Shown here: piece after piece, positions 63,665 to 64,000 of the stretch
How positions within the stretch are numbered: position 1 is the stretch's first letter
Layout of the letters: every line of letters begins with the position of its first letter
Origin: Acinetobacter sichuanensis
GTDB taxonomy: Bacteria; Pseudomonadota; Gammaproteobacteria; Pseudomonadales; Moraxellaceae
Direction: 5' to 3'
NCBI RefSeq assembly: GCF_003024515.2
Contig: NZ_PYIX02000014.1
Location: 27,546 to 91,545 of the forward strand
Length of the DNA: 64,000 bases
Notes under the pieces: model-generated
Told to the model about the DNA's origin: nothing
Seen by the model: only the letters and a program-made list of their open reading frames with translations
The model's database searches: none
Program-made: the position numbers and the translations under genes

Positions 63665-64000
63665 AAATCAATAACTTACGCCATTAGGACGGAAGAAAGT
63701 TTACAACTGGATGTAACAAAGTTTCGCTGAGTTCTTACTATAACAGAAAATCAATGAGTTACGCCATTAGGACGGAAGAAAGTTTACAACCCATTTATAA
63801 AAAACTTTCGCTCATATTTTGGCACCAATATAAATCAATAACTTACATCATTAGGACGGAAGAAAGTTTACATCCACTTATAAAAAATTTTCGCTCGAAA
63901 TTTGCCAGCACTATAAATCAATAACTTACATCATTAGGACGGAAGAAAGTTTACACCCCATTTATAAAAAACTTTCGCTCGTATTTTGGCACCACTATAA
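63665..64000 (+). repeat. At least four 83-bp iterons, continuing past the window edge
   Basis: Units start at 63665, 63748, 63832 and 63915 (spacing 83, 84, 83). Each begins AAATCAATAACTTAC (or a variant), with the conserved core TTAGGACGGAAGAAAG at 63684, 63767, 63851 and 63934, and most contain an internal inverted repeat GAAAGTTT/AACTTTC. The last bases of the window look like the start of a fifth. The initiator gene, if it is near, lies outside. Confidence 0.85.

Overview
The window looks like part of a large, AT-rich conjugative plasmid of a gammaproteobacterium, most plausibly Acinetobacter or a close relative. That host is an inference from low GC, codon use and gene types; no chromosomal marker is present. 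A plasmid rather than an integrated element is suggested by a ParA/ParB locus with a 12-copy centromere-like array (7.8-8.4 kb), a second actin-type (ParM/StbA-like) gene, and an origin-like region with iterons and DnaA-box-like sites at the right edge (63.2-64.0 kb). No replication initiator, relaxase, antibiotic-resistance gene, transposase, tRNA, rRNA or CRISPR was seen.

Layout. 1-0.89 kb: AT-rich leader. 0.89-3.8 kb: a Dot/Icm (type IVB, MPF-I) block dotD-dotC-dotB-icmT, followed in the same operon by an actin-like ATPase and a basic partner. 5.8-7.7 kb: parB and parA on the minus strand, converging on that operon at a shared terminator. 7.8-8.8 kb: 47-bp repeat array and G-rich repeats. 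8.8-15.4 kb: dotM (trbA-like), a DsbC-like oxidoreductase (trbB-like), three small unknown proteins, a UvrD-like helicase and an unknown. 15.4-22.1 kb: two small secreted paralogues, an M23 peptidase/transglycosylase-like cell-wall enzyme, a coiled-coil gene on the other strand, and a DotA/TraY-like polytopic protein. 22.4-27.7 kb: unknown cytoplasmic genes. 27.7-43.3 kb: two giant proteins of about 2,400 residues, each with an LPD1-like zinc-metallopeptidase motif, separated by a small membrane-anchored protein. 43.5-49 kb: a run of secreted proteins including three paralogues with unusually long basic signal peptides. 49-54.4 kb: a coiled-coil protein and a 1,468-residue repeat protein. 54.7-63 kb: a DarB-like methyltransferase-helicase giant (2,212 residues) and a 544-residue partner.

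How they may work together. The Dot/Icm parts would build part of the conjugation channel; DotL, DotO, DotG, DotH, DotI and the relaxase would have to lie outside the window. The three giant proteins take about one third of the sequence and resemble the polyvalent proteins of phages and conjugative elements, such as phage P1 DarB, which enter the new host with the DNA and protect it. All three share a recognisable N-terminal domain (W-x-[DN]-L-[ST]-x-x-G), and a palindrome GTATATAC recurs in at least ten intergenic sites, upstream of most of these units. Together this suggests a co-regulated transfer-plus-protection programme, which is the most interesting hypothesis here. All motif counts were made by eye.
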